Part shown: positions 46,678-59,827 of the stretch, in pieces | Layout: every line of letters begins with the position of its first letter | How positions within the stretch are numbered: the stretch's first letter is position 1 | DNA from: Hofstenia miamia | Lineage: Eukaryota; Xenacoelomorpha; Acoela | NCBI GenBank assembly: GCA_004352715.1 | Contig: SCFE01000031.1 | Coordinates: forward strand, 154,108 to 218,107 | Direction of reading: 5' to 3' | Length of the DNA: 64,000 nt | Translations under genes and position numbers: made by a program | Notes under the pieces: generated by a model | Database searches by the model: none | What the model was told of the DNA's origin: nothing | What the model saw: the letters and a program-made list of their open reading frames with translations, nothing else

Positions 46678-47423
46678 TTGATCAGGATTTTAAACAGTGA
46701 ATCGTTCACGATTGAGCATATCACATTACGACAATACGTTAAGATTTCTATAATAAAATTATTATTTCAAAACCATATAAATCATTAGTTTTTCTCTGTA
46801 TTGACCCTTGAACAAAGAATATGGCCCCGGGATCTTTTCTTTTGTTAACATTTTAAATGTCTTTAATCTTGGACCAACGATAAACTGAGTAATTACTCCC
46901 AGCTATACTGTACTATAATGCGAAATTTGTTATTAGTTGCATAATTGTCATGATTTAATTGAATGTATGCCCACATGAACTTATTGACAACGCTCGTCAA
47001 GGATTAAAGTGAAATATTTTTGTGTATTAAACCCCTTAAAATATTTCTGAAATTCAAAACATAAATCGACCATCATTAAGAAAACAAACAAAATTCAATT
47101 TTCCGTTAAAAACCGGACGATATCTTAATAATAATAGGTATTGAAATATTAAAAAACGAAATCCATTATAACCTTTTAAATTGGAATTTCGTAAATTAAC
47201 GCTTTGTGTGATTTTATCCGAATTAGGAGTGAAACAAAGGAAATGTAAGCCGTTCATTAACCGCTCGTGTAAAAGACTTGGAATTAAATGTCAGCTGGGT
47301 TAAATCTCACACTGAGTGTCATCGTTCGATTGGCATATGATAAAGAAATGGGAGCTTCCGTGATACTTAACATCTAATTAGTCTAGTACATACCTATATT
47401 GATCAATGCACTGTTCATATACC

Positions 47424-47758
47424 CAGGGTTGTCACTTCATTCAAGAAAAGAATGAACAAGAAACTTTGGAAACAGAACAGCTCGTTTTAAAGAAAAATGT
47501 TTCAAGTAGGTCTGAGACAAAAATTGAAGGGGTAGGAATGACAAAGACCGGTGTTTGAAGCAAAGGAATTTTTTAGATTACATTTTACTTCCAAAACGCT
47601 TTACCTTAAAATTTCTGAACAATGCTTTTAATTCCTTCATTATGACAATATAATGCTATATAGAAATTTGCAATTAAATTTTCGTCAATCAAGAGAAAAG
47701 TGACCAAAAAAGGGCCTAAAATGACTAATCACTTTAAAGTGACCAAGTGACAACCCTG
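47424..47758. mobile_element. hAT-like MITE, 335 bp
   Basis: It begins CAGGGTTGTCACTT and ends AAGTGACAACCCTG, a perfect 14-bp inverted repeat of the CAGGG hAT type. Flanking 8-mers CATATACC and CATAGAGT match only partly, so the duplication has decayed or the site is misread by a base. No ORF. Confidence 0.7.
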
Positions 47759-48123
47759 CATAGAGTACGTTTTCGTGCATTGTAGTAGAAACTAATCAAA
47801 ACGCATAAGTAGGGCCATAATTTAATATGCTTTTGATTGAAGATTAATATTAAAGATTAGGTTAAAATTTTTAAATTTTTAAATTCGAAAAAGCAAATCG
47901 TTATTTCAATAAACTTTACAATTATAGTATCTGCTTAAAACATTCATTTACTTCTTCAGTGTATTTCAATTGAAATTCCCAAGACACTGAAATTATTCAG
48001 AGAATGAAAACTTTTCAGGTGCATTTAGGCACAAAACTATCGCAGCGCAAAAACTTATCACCGGTCAAACACATTACAGTTGAGCAATTATATAGCTTAC
48101 AAAATGTAGTTATATCTAATTAT

Positions 48124-48632
48124 CACTAGAACTCCGAACCGTTCATTTGTGACCGTTTTGTATGCAATTGTTAAACAACTACTTCCCTACATGTAAAAAT
48201 TTTTACAAGTTTACACCTATATTCACTAATTCTGCTGTAAAGTACGAATTGATGACATCTTGGGAAAACAGACAGACTTACATATTAAAAATCATTAATA
48301 CCCCTTAAACTCCGAAAACTAGTAATTTGTAACCCAGACTAAACATTTCATGCATGCGTTTGTGTAGTTATAGTTATGCATTAATATACTTTATATTGAG
48401 CATGTATTTAACAGTTTTGATCGTTTTAGTTAAAAATTAATGAAAAGAGAAGCAGCAAAGCGGGCTCTTAATCAAATTATGTGGGATATTGCATCAGATA
48501 GCAGTAGCAGTGTTTATTAAATATGAACCTGAATGTCGGTATAAATCTCCCTGTAATAAATGCTACACAAAACCGGTCATTTATGACCGGATTAGGAATT
48601 AAAGGGTGTATTAAATTTTCGGAGTGCTAGTG
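48124..48632. mobile_element. piggyBac-like MITE, 509 bp, with TTAT on both sides
   Basis: The left end CACTAGAACTCCGAA and the inverse of the right end CACTAGCACTCCGAA match 14 of 15. Just inside, 'ccgttcatttgtgaccg' on the left and 'ccggtcatttatgaccgg' on the right are palindromic subterminal repeats of the kind seen in piggyBac families. Flanks are TTAT (48120-48123 and 48633-48636) where piggyBac normally gives TTAA. No transposase frame. Confidence 0.7.
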
Positions 48633-50274
48633 TTATACTAATACTCGATCCTATAATTATATATAATTACTATAACAACAGTTTGAAATATCGGTTCAAT
48701 ATCCAGAAAAATTTAGTGCAGTTTGTAGTGTATGTATGCAGTAAACCTGGGTTGTGGCTCTTGGTAACCTTTAAAAATAACAGTATGCATCTCGAATTAT
48801 TTCTATTATATTTCTTCAGAAGTAATACCAATAAACAATTTTTTAATTTAAATGCATTTTTGTTTGAGTGCATATATGGAGACATGCGGGTTTGTTGTGA
48901 GCGCGCATCAAAATGGGTAACAAACTCTCCCTGCATATACTCAAAATGTCCTTGGTGGTCCTCTGATAAATAATGTTGTACAACTCTACACTAAAAGGGG
49001 CAGAACTTCAAATCTAGGTTTATATCCACCATGTTCTAGTAACAATGTAAATTAACATTATGAAAGAAATAATTTAAATTAATTTCTGTCTATTGTATAA
49101 TAATATAATAAAATAATAATAAAATATAATATAATGAACAGTAATATAATTATATTCTAAGAATATAATTATATAATGTGTAAATGCCAACTTAGAGTGA
49201 AAGAATTATTACGCAAATGCGTCATTACTTTCAACGGCTGCCCAGCAACCTTTATAAAACAAAAATAATTGTAGAAAAACGTTTTGGGACATCAACTGAA
49301 AAATATTGTAAAATATAACCGAGTGATATAAAGCATTTTCCATTTTAGTATTATATAGGTTTTCATTAGATACAATCCCCCTTCATCATTGTAGCAGCTT
49401 TGTTAGGTTCACAAAAGCTTCATAATTTTTAAAATAACAATTGCATTACTAATGAGAACGCATTGTTTTCTTTACACATTCTAAATAAGGAATGTCCTCG
49501 AGAATTGGAAACAATTGTCTTTTTTAGCCAGGTCTGGTGAGACTAAAAACAATTTTCAGGTACTAGACTTGGTACTAAATGCGAAGTGTGTCAAAAATTG
49601 AAAAAAAATTATTTTCTTGAAAAATTAAAATGACATTTTTTTCTTTTCAGTAATGAACGAAAAGATTAATGTATATTTCATCAATCTTTTTGGTCCATAC
49701 TGATTTTCTTAATACATGAATTTTCAAAAACGTTTGTGTGGTTGAATAAGACCTAGAACCTTGCGAGTACTCTAAATTTCTAGTCGGGTCCATTCAACGA
49801 GTTTTATTGATTGGATTTTGAATTATGTAGTGCATCTTTGGTTAATTGAAAACATTAATATAATTTTCTAATAGAAAAACCTTTCTACAAAAATTTCTTT
49901 CAGAATCACTGGGTTGAGCAATATTGTCTATTGAATGATCTTCATTAATATCAAGATGTTAGAATTGACTGATATTATTATGGTAGCCTTTCTTTGCTGA
50001 TTAGATTGTTTTGAATATTTAACATGAAAATTTTCATTTTCTAGTATTTCGTAAAAATTAGATTAAAATTCATTAGCAAACGTCGCGATTTCAAGTTGGT
50101 CAAACACACCTTAAACTTGATTCAACTGATATTTGATAGGTACAATAATTATTAATAACATACTTTTAGCCAATTAAAATGTATTTGCTAAAATTTATTT
50201 TTTCGTTCTTGGAAAACAGTTGATACTTTAATGGTGTTTTTACAATTATGATATTTATAGGCCTATGTGAGTAG

Positions 50275-50370
50275 ACAAGACTCGAGATTCGAACTTCGAC
50301 TCGAGTCGAGTTTTAAGAGACTAACCCGACTCGACTCGACTCCACCCGAAGCAAGAATATCCCGACTCAC
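50275..50370. repeat. CTCGAG/ACTCGA word repeat
   Basis: 'acaagactcgagattcgaac', 'cgactcgagtcgagttttaa', 'ccgactcgactcgactccac'. A GC-rich island of overlapping TCGA words in AT-rich intron. The open frame across it is Arg/Leu/Ser low complexity and not a gene. Confidence 0.7.
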
Positions 50371-53136
50371 AGGGGCTTATAAAGGCTGTCTGGAGTGGTC
50401 CAGTTATGTAAACAAAACAGTCTGGTTTCGTCCAGATATTATTTGGATCTTATCTAAAATGTAGAGTTCTTTGAGTTATGAAGGAGTCCTCAGTTGAAAA
50501 TGAAAACTCCAAAGTGAACCATAGAATTTAAATAGAATTTTCCTTAATGCCTGCCATGAAAATCATTCAGCAGTAGATGCCAGAAAACAAATGATTTCAA
50601 AATCAAATAATGAATGAAATCCGATCAGAAGACAATAAAATATCGCATGAGGAGTGTTCAGACGGAGGAAATTGTGGACAGGTAACAAAATATGATGTTG
50701 TATAAGGTTTTTATATTTACAAATAGTAGTAAATATTTGCCGCGAAAATGAAGCTCCTTCTTCAGTAAGGCTCGCTGCACGTATTTTCGATTAATTTGTG
50801 CTTTAGATTCGGCATTCGGTTGATAATTTGGAATGTGAGATTAATAGTTGAACAACGCAATTGGGGATACGAAGGAGTAATTGTTGCGAAGAAAAGAAAA
50901 TGTCAATGCTAACTAACGAATAGAAAATGCTAAGAATGAAATCACATCAAAATTACCTAATGGCGACTTGGTGACGCGTCTTGGTTGAAAATAGCACATC
51001 ACCAAGGAAGTAATATATAGACAATCGAAGTCTGACAAACCGACATTCTATTGAAATTTACATAATCTATAAAAATCATAAGTTATTTTTAAATGATCTA
51101 ACGCGCGTCAAGGAATCCATATCGTAATAGTGAATTGCGTAGCATCCGTAATGTCTCTGCATTATGCCGGTTTAGAAATGTTTGGTTCAAAACCCAGTGA
51201 ATTAGTTCATCCATTCCATTCACATTAAATATTCGGGAGTGAGTCATGTCTCATGTGGTCCCACGAAATAATTTCGTTAGTGACAAATCTTGAATGAATT
51301 TCTGCAAAATAACGCCAATTAGAAGTCAAGCTGTCTGTGGTTCCACTATCACAATGTATTCCATCCAACTGAAATTATAGTAGCAGTTAATATCTCGAGA
51401 CTAGATATTCCTGCATGATATTATGAGGTCTAATTAATACCAGAATTACAAATATCGCTTAAATTAACTGCAGCACAAAAGAGTCACTAAGCTATTATTC
51501 TAGAAATAGTCAGAGCAATGAATATGACAATAGCTGCCATAATGATCCGTTTTACAGTTGTAGTTGAACTTAGACTAAGCTTTTGATGTAAATATGGTTC
51601 AGAATCAAATTCCGTGTTAGGTTTCTACAAGAACCTCAGCAATAAATTCTAGCAAAATAAACCAAGTTTGATGCACTGTGCAGTTAATAGGCTTGAAGTG
51701 ATACTTTTGTATTTATGTATGTAAAAATCTAGTGCTATTGTAACATTCCTTCAAACCTGATCTTGTATTTCTAAGAAATCCTATTCAATTTGAGCGCGAA
51801 ACTGCTTCATTAGAAAACACTAAGACTGTATAATGGACTGTCAAATTCCATAAAATTATCTGGTAATAGTCAAACATGGGTTAGGACCGGGATATCACGC
51901 AAGGACATTAGGTTTCAAAACACCATATTAAAGATCTATTCACAAATCTCGATGACCAAAAACTACTCATCTCTAGCTGGAATAATGAAAGAAAAATGGT
52001 CAATGTCAGGTTGACTTGAACATAACATGATTCAAGATATAATACTATTTTCTGATCCAACTTGTAACTCAACAATATTTTAAGCTTAGATTACTGCAGG
52101 CAATAACAAGCAAGAAGAACATACCCAACCATTTGTAAATTCATTGTGCGTTGGTAACTTTAATTATAAATTATATGGAATCAATTGGAACAGTCCCACT
52201 AATGCCATTTGTGGTTACATTTGAAATCGTTGTAGTAAATAAATGAGAAATTATGCATGCATTACCGAACAACTTTGACATTTGTGTACATGGAGTGAAG
52301 ATAACATGCTGATATAATTGAATATATATTTTGACAGCTCTTAAAACTTCATTATTTGTTTAAATTTACTTTGCAAACGAGGGATTAAGGAAAATTGACA
52401 ACTAAATTCTATAAATTAACCAACAATTCAAGCACATTTTCTTAAAAAATTGAAAATACCGCTATGAGTGATTAAATATTTTGTAATAAATCAACAAAGA
52501 TTTTAAAACATTATTGAGAGGTTCAAAGTTTACTAACGAATACACTTTAGATACATATTTCGTTCGCTTTAAATCATTGTTTTTTTAGGTGGAGTTGTTA
52601 AACTAATTATAATGAAAAATTCTGTTTTAATCATTTTAAAAAGGGCCGATCTTCTTACGACCCTGGCTCTGTAATCAATACAAACATTCCGGTCCAGCAT
52701 GAACAAGATTTTAGGAAAACAACGTTCTCTGTGACCACAGAGTCACATATGATTTACAGTAACAAATACATGAATTTCAGTGGGACTGGAAATATAAATG
52801 ATCAATTTCAACTCATCAGTTTGACACGTGCACCATATTGAAAACTTCAGGCCCAGCCATTGAAATAGGCAAAAACCATTATGCTTGCTTGAATTTCTCG
52901 TTTAAATATATACAAATTTCCATTGATGTAATTATGAATGTTTTTATTGCTTTGATTATAAACATTATTACAAATCGAGGTGATTGTAATAAAGAAACCC
53001 TATCATGTTTTTATAAGATATATCGCATATTGAAAAGAGACACATTGAATTTTCGTACGTTTTGTGATAATATCAACGTGGAAGAAATGCAGTCTACAAA
53101 ATGTAGTGGACATTCTGCATTCTGAGCAGTCAATTT

Positions 53137-53377
53137 GTGGAAGCAAAAGTTGCTTTCAAAGTGGTATGCTTCGCTAACACATTGTTTATTTTCTCAAATC
53201 GACCATTTAAATGATGCCATCTACAAAAGTAATCAACAAATAAATAACCGTCTAACGAAGCTTTGTAGTTCGATTGGTAAATCAATCGCTAATATGCGCA
53301 ATGAAGAAGTAATTTCTTGGAAATGTAATGATATCCGGACTGACAAATATCATTTTAGACTCATTTCAGACAATTAA
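53137..53377 (+). pseudogene. short open frame, possibly a retroelement-derived fragment
   Basis: About 80 codons without ATG: 'LLSKWYASLTHCLFSQIDHL', 'NDAIYKSNQQINNRLTKL', 'SIGKSIANMRNEEVISWK', 'NDIRTDKYHFRLISDN', then TAA. Composition is protein-like and amphipathic, and the ending D-I-R-T-D-x-x-H-F-x-L recalls the last motif of SGNH-type domains carried by some retroelements. I could not confirm this. It lies in an ERR intron, opposite strand, 34 bp before a hAT-like MITE. Confidence 0.2.
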
Positions 53378-53410
53378 AAAATTTTTTCAACAAAAATGGG
53401 AACATCTGTA

Positions 53411-53875
53411 CAGTAGCATAGACAAATGCATACCCCCTTTCCAGACATGGATATAAGCGGAAAATACTGGCACACGCCCCCGGGGCTATTTAGTCTAATT
53501 TCAAATCTTCTATTTTATTATTTTTCAGTTTTATTTGAAAACCTATTTGAATAAGTTTGTTATTAACATTGTTTTAGTTTTGATTAGAAGAAGTCAAATA
53601 TTAATATTTTAATGATAACTTTGAAATCTGTCAACGCGGATTAACACACACTAATTTTGTCATAGAACTTTTTATGGTTTCTTCACAAAAAAAATTATAC
53701 GCTTATTCCACACAAACTATAAATAAATTTAATAATCTGAAAACACCCCAATCTAGGAAATTCTTTGTTTTTTCATTTACGCTCTAAAACCACACCGTTT
53801 GAAGATCCATTAAGCTGGTTACATTTTAATATTTAAAACATACCCTACCACAAGAATTTTCTGGCTACGCCACTG
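53411..53875. mobile_element. eroded hAT-like MITE, 465 bp
   Basis: The right end 'ttctggctacgccactg' is the inverse of CAGTGGCGTAGCCAGAA, a widespread hAT terminal repeat. The left end is CAGTAGCATAGAC. Flanking 8-mers CATCTGTA and CATGTGCA match 6 of 8. No ORF. Old insertion. Confidence 0.55.
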
Positions 53876-56065
53876 CATGTGCAGATGTATCGGAATCAGC
53901 AATTAAGTTTAAGTGATAGAATACGGGATCGTAACAATACATACATATTTAAAACGAAAAGGAAATTAAAACATGCGCATTTGAAATTCCATTACTGAAA
54001 ATGCTCGATTATTTTAATTGGTTCGATAAATTAAGACGTGGTGTTACGTCATGTAATATAACAGTGACGATTGCACTAGACTCCTACCGACGCTAAATTC
54101 ATTCGGTCGCCATGACCTTTCAAGGGATTTTAAAATTTTAAATTAATTAAATCTTTATGTTATTGATTAGTTCAGGTTGATTCACGAGAATGCCGGATTT
54201 CTTATTTTTGAAATACATACTTATAGTTTCAAAAAAAAATTACGACTTAAATGAGCAGAAAGACAAGAAAAATGATTTTATTTACATGTTAAAAATATTG
54301 TTAAATTTCAACAAATCAACCAGACAAGTAAATAAATTTTTACACAATTTCCGGTAGATTGGAATACATTTAATAACACATTCAATGTGATATTGGTGAA
54401 GGCTTCTTCGATGAATGCTTTCATTTGAGCTATTGAATCATACCCCATACAAAGAAGTCACATAGGCGAAGATCTGTACTCCTTACAGGCCATTAGGTAG
54501 TGCTGAAAAAATGTCCTATCTAACCGTGTGTAAATGTGTTATCAATGTCTTGTTGCATTACCTTTTTAATTGCTCTTTTAGATTTTAAGTAAGGTACAAC
54601 ATGTCTTCAACAAGTCTAAATAATTTTGGCCATTAACGTTTTGGCAAAAGAAAACTGGGGTCTAATTACAACTTTCAGCCATATTCTAGCCCAGAAAACA
54701 ATCATAAAATTGTGAAAAGACTTTTTGCAATACCAATTTGGAGCTTTGTGACCAATATCCACAGTTGTGTGTATTTACCAGTCCATGCAAATGAAAATTC
54801 GAATTATCTGTTTACAAGAAGTAACAGAGCTTCAGGATCTTCAATATAGAGGCCAATTCAAACACAGCTTAGGTCAGTGAGTTTTAAACTCTGCTGCTCT
54901 ACAGGCATAAATTTTATCATAAATGTACCTGACAATAATCATCATTTTTTATTAAGTCCTGAAAATCCATCTTAACATTCTAAATCGAAATGACGTGATC
55001 TTGTTTTTGTAAAACCCCAACATCGCGTGATTTTTTTTTGAAAATAGTAAATTCGGATACTCCGGTGAATGGCTTAGTATTCAAAATCTAAGAGTAATAG
55101 CTGATAATGCTTTAACGCTTTGTGCTTTATACAGTACAACTATTAGTGCTTCAATTGACAGCCATTGGCGTAATTATACTATATGTTTCAATCAGGATAG
55201 TTAAAAAATCAAATGCAATATTATTTTTCGTAAATACTTGAAAAATAAATAAGTGCACATTCGAATGTCAATACATGGAACTTACTACAATCAGTTTTCT
55301 ACTTTGATAGTTTGCTGCACATAATCTTTATTTCACATTCAATAGGTAAGTTTCGGATTTGTGATTTAAATATGAATCCATTTATATGATAGTCATGATG
55401 AGGTATGCATGGTTTAATCTCATTGAACTATTGCAATGATGCGTTTTGGACATATTATAATATCAAATGTTAAGTACCGACTGCACAGCATGAAATTCCC
55501 AAGGGAAACGCTTCCTGAAACACTGATAAATTATTAAAATTCAAATAATTTGTTTCTCACCATTGTTCAGATGCCTTGAGCTTAAATTCTGAAATAATTA
55601 CTATTAAAAAAATTGGTTAGAGAAAAACCTATTTTTAATCTGAGCAGCTATCATGAGATCATGGGCTTAAAACCAAACATGTTGAAAGCGGATCTAATAA
55701 CAAAGTATAAAAAATAGTGTAGTTGACCCACTTCAAAAGTGCACTATGGGTTATATATATATATACATCCGCGTATCGAGAATTTCTAAAAGGAGAGGGC
55801 CCAATGCTTATCTGACACATATAGGGCTAGGTAGTTTTTTCACCCTCTTAGCATAATGCCATGCTCGCCTGAGCATATATGATAAATAAACCAAAAATTC
55901 AGGCGGGGGGAATAAGAATAACATGTAATACTACATTTTTGCACTTTTAGTCAAATTAAAAGACTTCAATAATATATCCATCAGAAGGGATGAGAATGAG
56001 GTGAAATTGGATTGCCCCAAAAGGGGGGGGGGCAGGCGCAAGGGCCTCTTCCCTAAATATGTCCA

Positions 56066-56228
56066 TATATATATATNNNNNNNNNNNNNNNNNNNNNNNN
56101 NNNNNNNNNNNNNNNNNNNNNNNNNNNNNNNNNNNNNNNNNNNNNNNNNNNNNNNNNNNNNNNNNNNNNNNNNNNNNNNNNNNNNNNNNNNNNNNNNNNN
56201 NNNNTATATATATATATATATATATATT
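56066..56228. repeat. (TA)n microsatellite with a 128-N gap (56077-56204)
   Basis: TA repeats on both sides. A poly-G run of 10 ('aaaaggggggggggcagg') lies just upstream at about 56021-56032. Confidence 0.9.
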
Positions 56229-58681
56229 AGTGTTATACACAATAACTTAATAACTTTAAATCATCAATAGTTGAATAGAAATTATACGAATTAACCTCTA
56301 CCGAGAAAAAAATTTGTGCACACATTTTTGGCGGACACGTTCCACTTTATAATAGCAATTTTAATAATAATTTAAGTATGACTCCTACGTACGATCGACG
56401 TGGAAAGCAACGAATTTAATACACTATTGTTGTATCTTTCAAATATCCATGATAATCAATGAACCTATTATTGATAAAGAAATTGAAAAAATTTAGAGAA
56501 CACTTTTGAATCTCTGAGCTTCGTTGACAGTGTGATGCTACATATGAATTGGAAATAGGTTACAAACTTTTATAGAGCAAAGCGCATTGCGAAGTACGCA
56601 TGAATTAACTCTGGGGATATTAAATTGACCGGAACGCTGTCTAAAAATTGAGATTAAATTAGATCATTAGCTGCAACGCGTTGGTTGAAAACGAGTATTC
56701 AATTACAAGCAAGAGATTTTCACGTGAGCGGTAGAAAAAACATGTCACGAAGTTAATTAAACTATTTTAAAAACATGCTTCATTATTATATATAAAATTA
56801 AGATGATGCTACAATTAAATTTAGGTAAAATAAGTTTATTGAGTGAGAGAATATGAAAACAGCCAGCCAAGCCAATACAGTGAAAAAGATGTAGCACTAC
56901 AAACATATGGCATGCAAAGTAATGTTTCTTATTATAGCAATGAAAATAAATATTTAATTTCACCAGCACATATATTTTTCAAGATTTACAAATATACAGT
57001 TATAAAATAATTTGTAAAAATTGTTAATTTGTTTTTTAAAAATTATCACTATATATTACATTGAAATTACTAAATATGTATAAATTTAAAAATGTAATTA
57101 TGATTACACAATATACTAATTATTTGCCTGACGTATTCAAGGTTTGAACTTATATTGTAAACTATTGTATGAGTTGCGTTTTGATATTCTTAGTTGTTTC
57201 ATGGTAGAGGCGGAATTTAATATAAATTGATGCGAAATGGATGTAGTACATCGCTACAATGGTTTGTGGATACGGACTGGATGTGGACTGTCAGAAATTG
57301 ATTGAGGTTAATATTTGCATTTCACAAATTTAACCATTATATGCACCTGGCAATTGCGGAGGTGGCAAACAAGTAGACCTTTGATTATATTTTAAAAATT
57401 TGTAAATTATTAAAATAACGTCAACAAAATAAGGCAATAGTTATGTAGGCAAAATAAATAATGCTGGGTGTAATCGACATTACGGTAGAGAAACTTGAAA
57501 TGAGCACAACCTTCCTGGACTTTGGAAGACATGGGCGCAACAGTAAATTTACTCAGGTAAATTGAATGGTTGTGCGATAGGATGGCCGGAATTTACAATG
57601 TTTTGAAATCCTTGAGAGCATCCGTAGGAAGATTGTTAGGACATATAGGTGAATTATGACTTCCATGTTAATAAGATCTCTTTTACAAATTGAAATAATT
57701 AGACATTTCAATGATTCTTCGAGGAAGGATTTGAGTAAGAAATAGTTTGAAGACAGCGCTGTTCTTCGATACTCTCGAGCTCTTATTGGGGATATTTTAA
57801 ATGCAGAAATGCTAAGCAAATGGTAAGTGTTAATAAAGATTTATGCACCATGATCGCGAAATAGATTACATAATGACATCCATGTTCAGTTTGTTAATAA
57901 ACATTAGATTATTGTTATTATTAACATTCAAAAAATTGTTCAAATTCAAAGAAAGTAAATAAAAGAAAACCTATTGTACGAATATTTCATTCAAAACCGC
58001 ATTGGCTGAAGAATCCAGTTATCAGTTCAGGAATGTTTATCCAAGAACGCCTCTATTTTGTAACTCAACAGTTGGAAAAGTTGATTCAATTGATTGCCTC
58101 ACTTTCTGGGTGCTTCAATAAACAAAACAGCTATTAGCTTGCACATGAATAGCACTAATTAACATTGATTGCAGAACAAGAAACACATAAAATGTTTAGA
58201 TAATAAACAGATGCATTGAAATGAAAAAATTTCAGACAAAAATCACAATGATTCAATTTTGTAAGTTCGATTTTTAAGGGGTCTTGCTGAGCTCTATTGA
58301 ACAACTAATATTTTGAGGTTTTGAAGCAGTCTAACTTCACATTTCTCAATTCCATATGAAGTGCACTTTAAGTAAAAATACCAATATTTAAAGAGCTAGC
58401 TTAGGAAGAATATAAAAAGGCTTTTGGCTTATGATCTTAAAACTAAGATGAACGTGAGTTATAGGTCGGGTGCGTACACATGAATTTAACAACTAAGAAC
58501 ATGGGCCTAGTAATTTTTCTTCCACAGCCTTAAGGCGCGCTGAAAATATTCTTAGATAGTAAATCCACCAATTTTGAGAATAAATATTAAGAAAATGGTG
58601 GGAGAAGAAAATTAGAATACTTGTTAAGTTTTGTTGATAAATTTAGAGTTTTGAAAAATTAATGATGTAAATATATCTCAC

Positions 58682-58798
58682 CTTCACGCATCATTCCGAC
58701 GACGAGGCATTTCTTAAACCGACATGCCTGACACGCCTTCCTTCGTCGCTTATTAATTTCACAATTCCCAAGTGACGGACAGAAGTACTCTATGCGAC
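58682..58798 (-). CDS. ERR: ERR exon: second zinc finger of the DNA-binding domain
   Basis: On the minus strand 'cgcgtgtttag' precedes GT CGC ATA. The exon reads (G)[18 protein letters not shown], then '[20 protein letters not shown]', ending in G/gtgagata. The four Cys of the second zinc module, the D-box between the first two (PSLGN) and [12 protein letters not shown]-x-K-C-L identify a nuclear receptor of subfamily NR3, closest to ERR. The exon is 117 nt, the canonical size for this segment in steroid-type receptors, with phase 1 on both sides. It joins in frame to 45813. The first zinc-finger exon (C-x-x-C-G-D ... C-E-x-C-K-x-F-F) is not found up to 64000, so the 5' intron is longer than 5.2 kb. 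Acts in the nucleus as a DNA-binding transcription factor. Confidence 0.95.
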
Positions 58799-59139
58799 CT
58801 AAACACGCGAATATCAACGACTGTTAATGGAATCTACAAAGAGCATTCTACGATACAAAGTAAAACATTGATATTTACTTTGCTTAAAAATCTACATGAA
58901 AATGAAAAAGACTAAATAAAGTTGAAATATATTAAAACAGTTGTCTGAAAAAACACTGACTTTTATATCCTGATTAAAAATTAGTTTTTTTCAATTTTCT
59001 ACAAACTACTAAAAATTAGGAGTTGTTTGTGAATAGGTGCTGGTCCTGGATTTAAGGTTTGTTGGCTTTTAAGATTTGCGCGGTTTAAAACCATTAACAT
59101 GTATTGCTATATACACAGTTAGGATGGAAAACGGGTCCA

Positions 59140-59530
59140 CCCAACTCGACCCGTGGATTGGGTCAAAGATAAGTTGGGTTGGGTCGCGTTGTGGATCACA
59201 CTTGCTCGGTTCGGGTCATGGGTCAAAATTTCAAAATTGCCGAGTCAGAGAAATTTACTTTTGAAGGATTTCCTTGAAATATTAGTGGAAAACTAACCAT
59301 GCATTTCCATTTAGTACACAATCTACTATGGTATATAAAACCTACATTTAAATTTATGTTAATGACATTGTTTCATGTAAGTTTTCTGAAACATTTGAAA
59401 ATACAACTCGAGTCAAAAGCTGACTGTCTGGCCCATGAGTCAGGTCGGGGCGTGTGTCAACATACTTTGGTTCTGGCTAGGCCAATTGTTTGCGACTCGG
59501 GTTGGGTTGTTGGTCAAAATATGTGACCCA
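59140..59530. repeat. two GGGTC/GACCC-rich patches flanking AT-rich DNA
   Basis: 'caactcgacccgtggattgg', 'aagttgggttgggtcgcg' and 'gctcggttcgggtcatgggtc' (59140-59225); then 'catgagtcaggtcggggcg' and 'ttgcgactcgggttgggttg' (59430-59515), with 'atgggtcaaaatt' and 'ttggtcaaaatatg' as shared ends. Degenerate words of one kind, about 280 bp apart. Confidence 0.6.
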
Positions 59531-59827
59531 TTGGCCATTCTGTATACAGTATAATAGAAGGGGTTTCCAGAATGTTAAACTTTGCTTGGTGCTAAGTACA
59601 AACAGATTAATGTGGGTAGGATAAAAAAATGCATTGTGACAAAAAATTGACCTGTATAAAACACTGCTCCAACAAATGGATTCATAATTTTTAAATATTT
59701 TTTGTAAAGAGTCATACTAATACCCTTCCATAGAAGGTTCCCGTTGGTTGCCAAACTCTCCTTTCAAATTGCTATAAACAATTGCAGACGAAAAAACATT
59801 ACTTATTGGTATAACACTAAAAATGCT

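Larger units (their letters stand above)
45814..58681 (-). other. ERR intron (12.9 kb) between zinc-finger and hinge exons
   Basis: GT...AG bounded (gtgagata ... tatcttag), phase 1. It holds the compound TATACA repeat, three MITEs, a CTCGAG patch and a TA gap. No other exon of ERR is needed here, since the two flanking exons join to a normal nuclear-receptor sequence. Confidence 0.85.

Noticed and set aside
46292-46788. Overlapping 100-128-codon Tyr/Ile/Cys-rich frames on both strands
   Set aside because: Product of the alternating TATACA repeat, open in all frames.
50267-50464. 65-codon Arg/Leu/Ser frame
   Set aside because: Low-complexity translation of the CTCGAG repeat.
59076-59526. Two + frames of 62 and 75 codons
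   Set aside because: Built on GGGTC word repeats and separated by stops; no domain.
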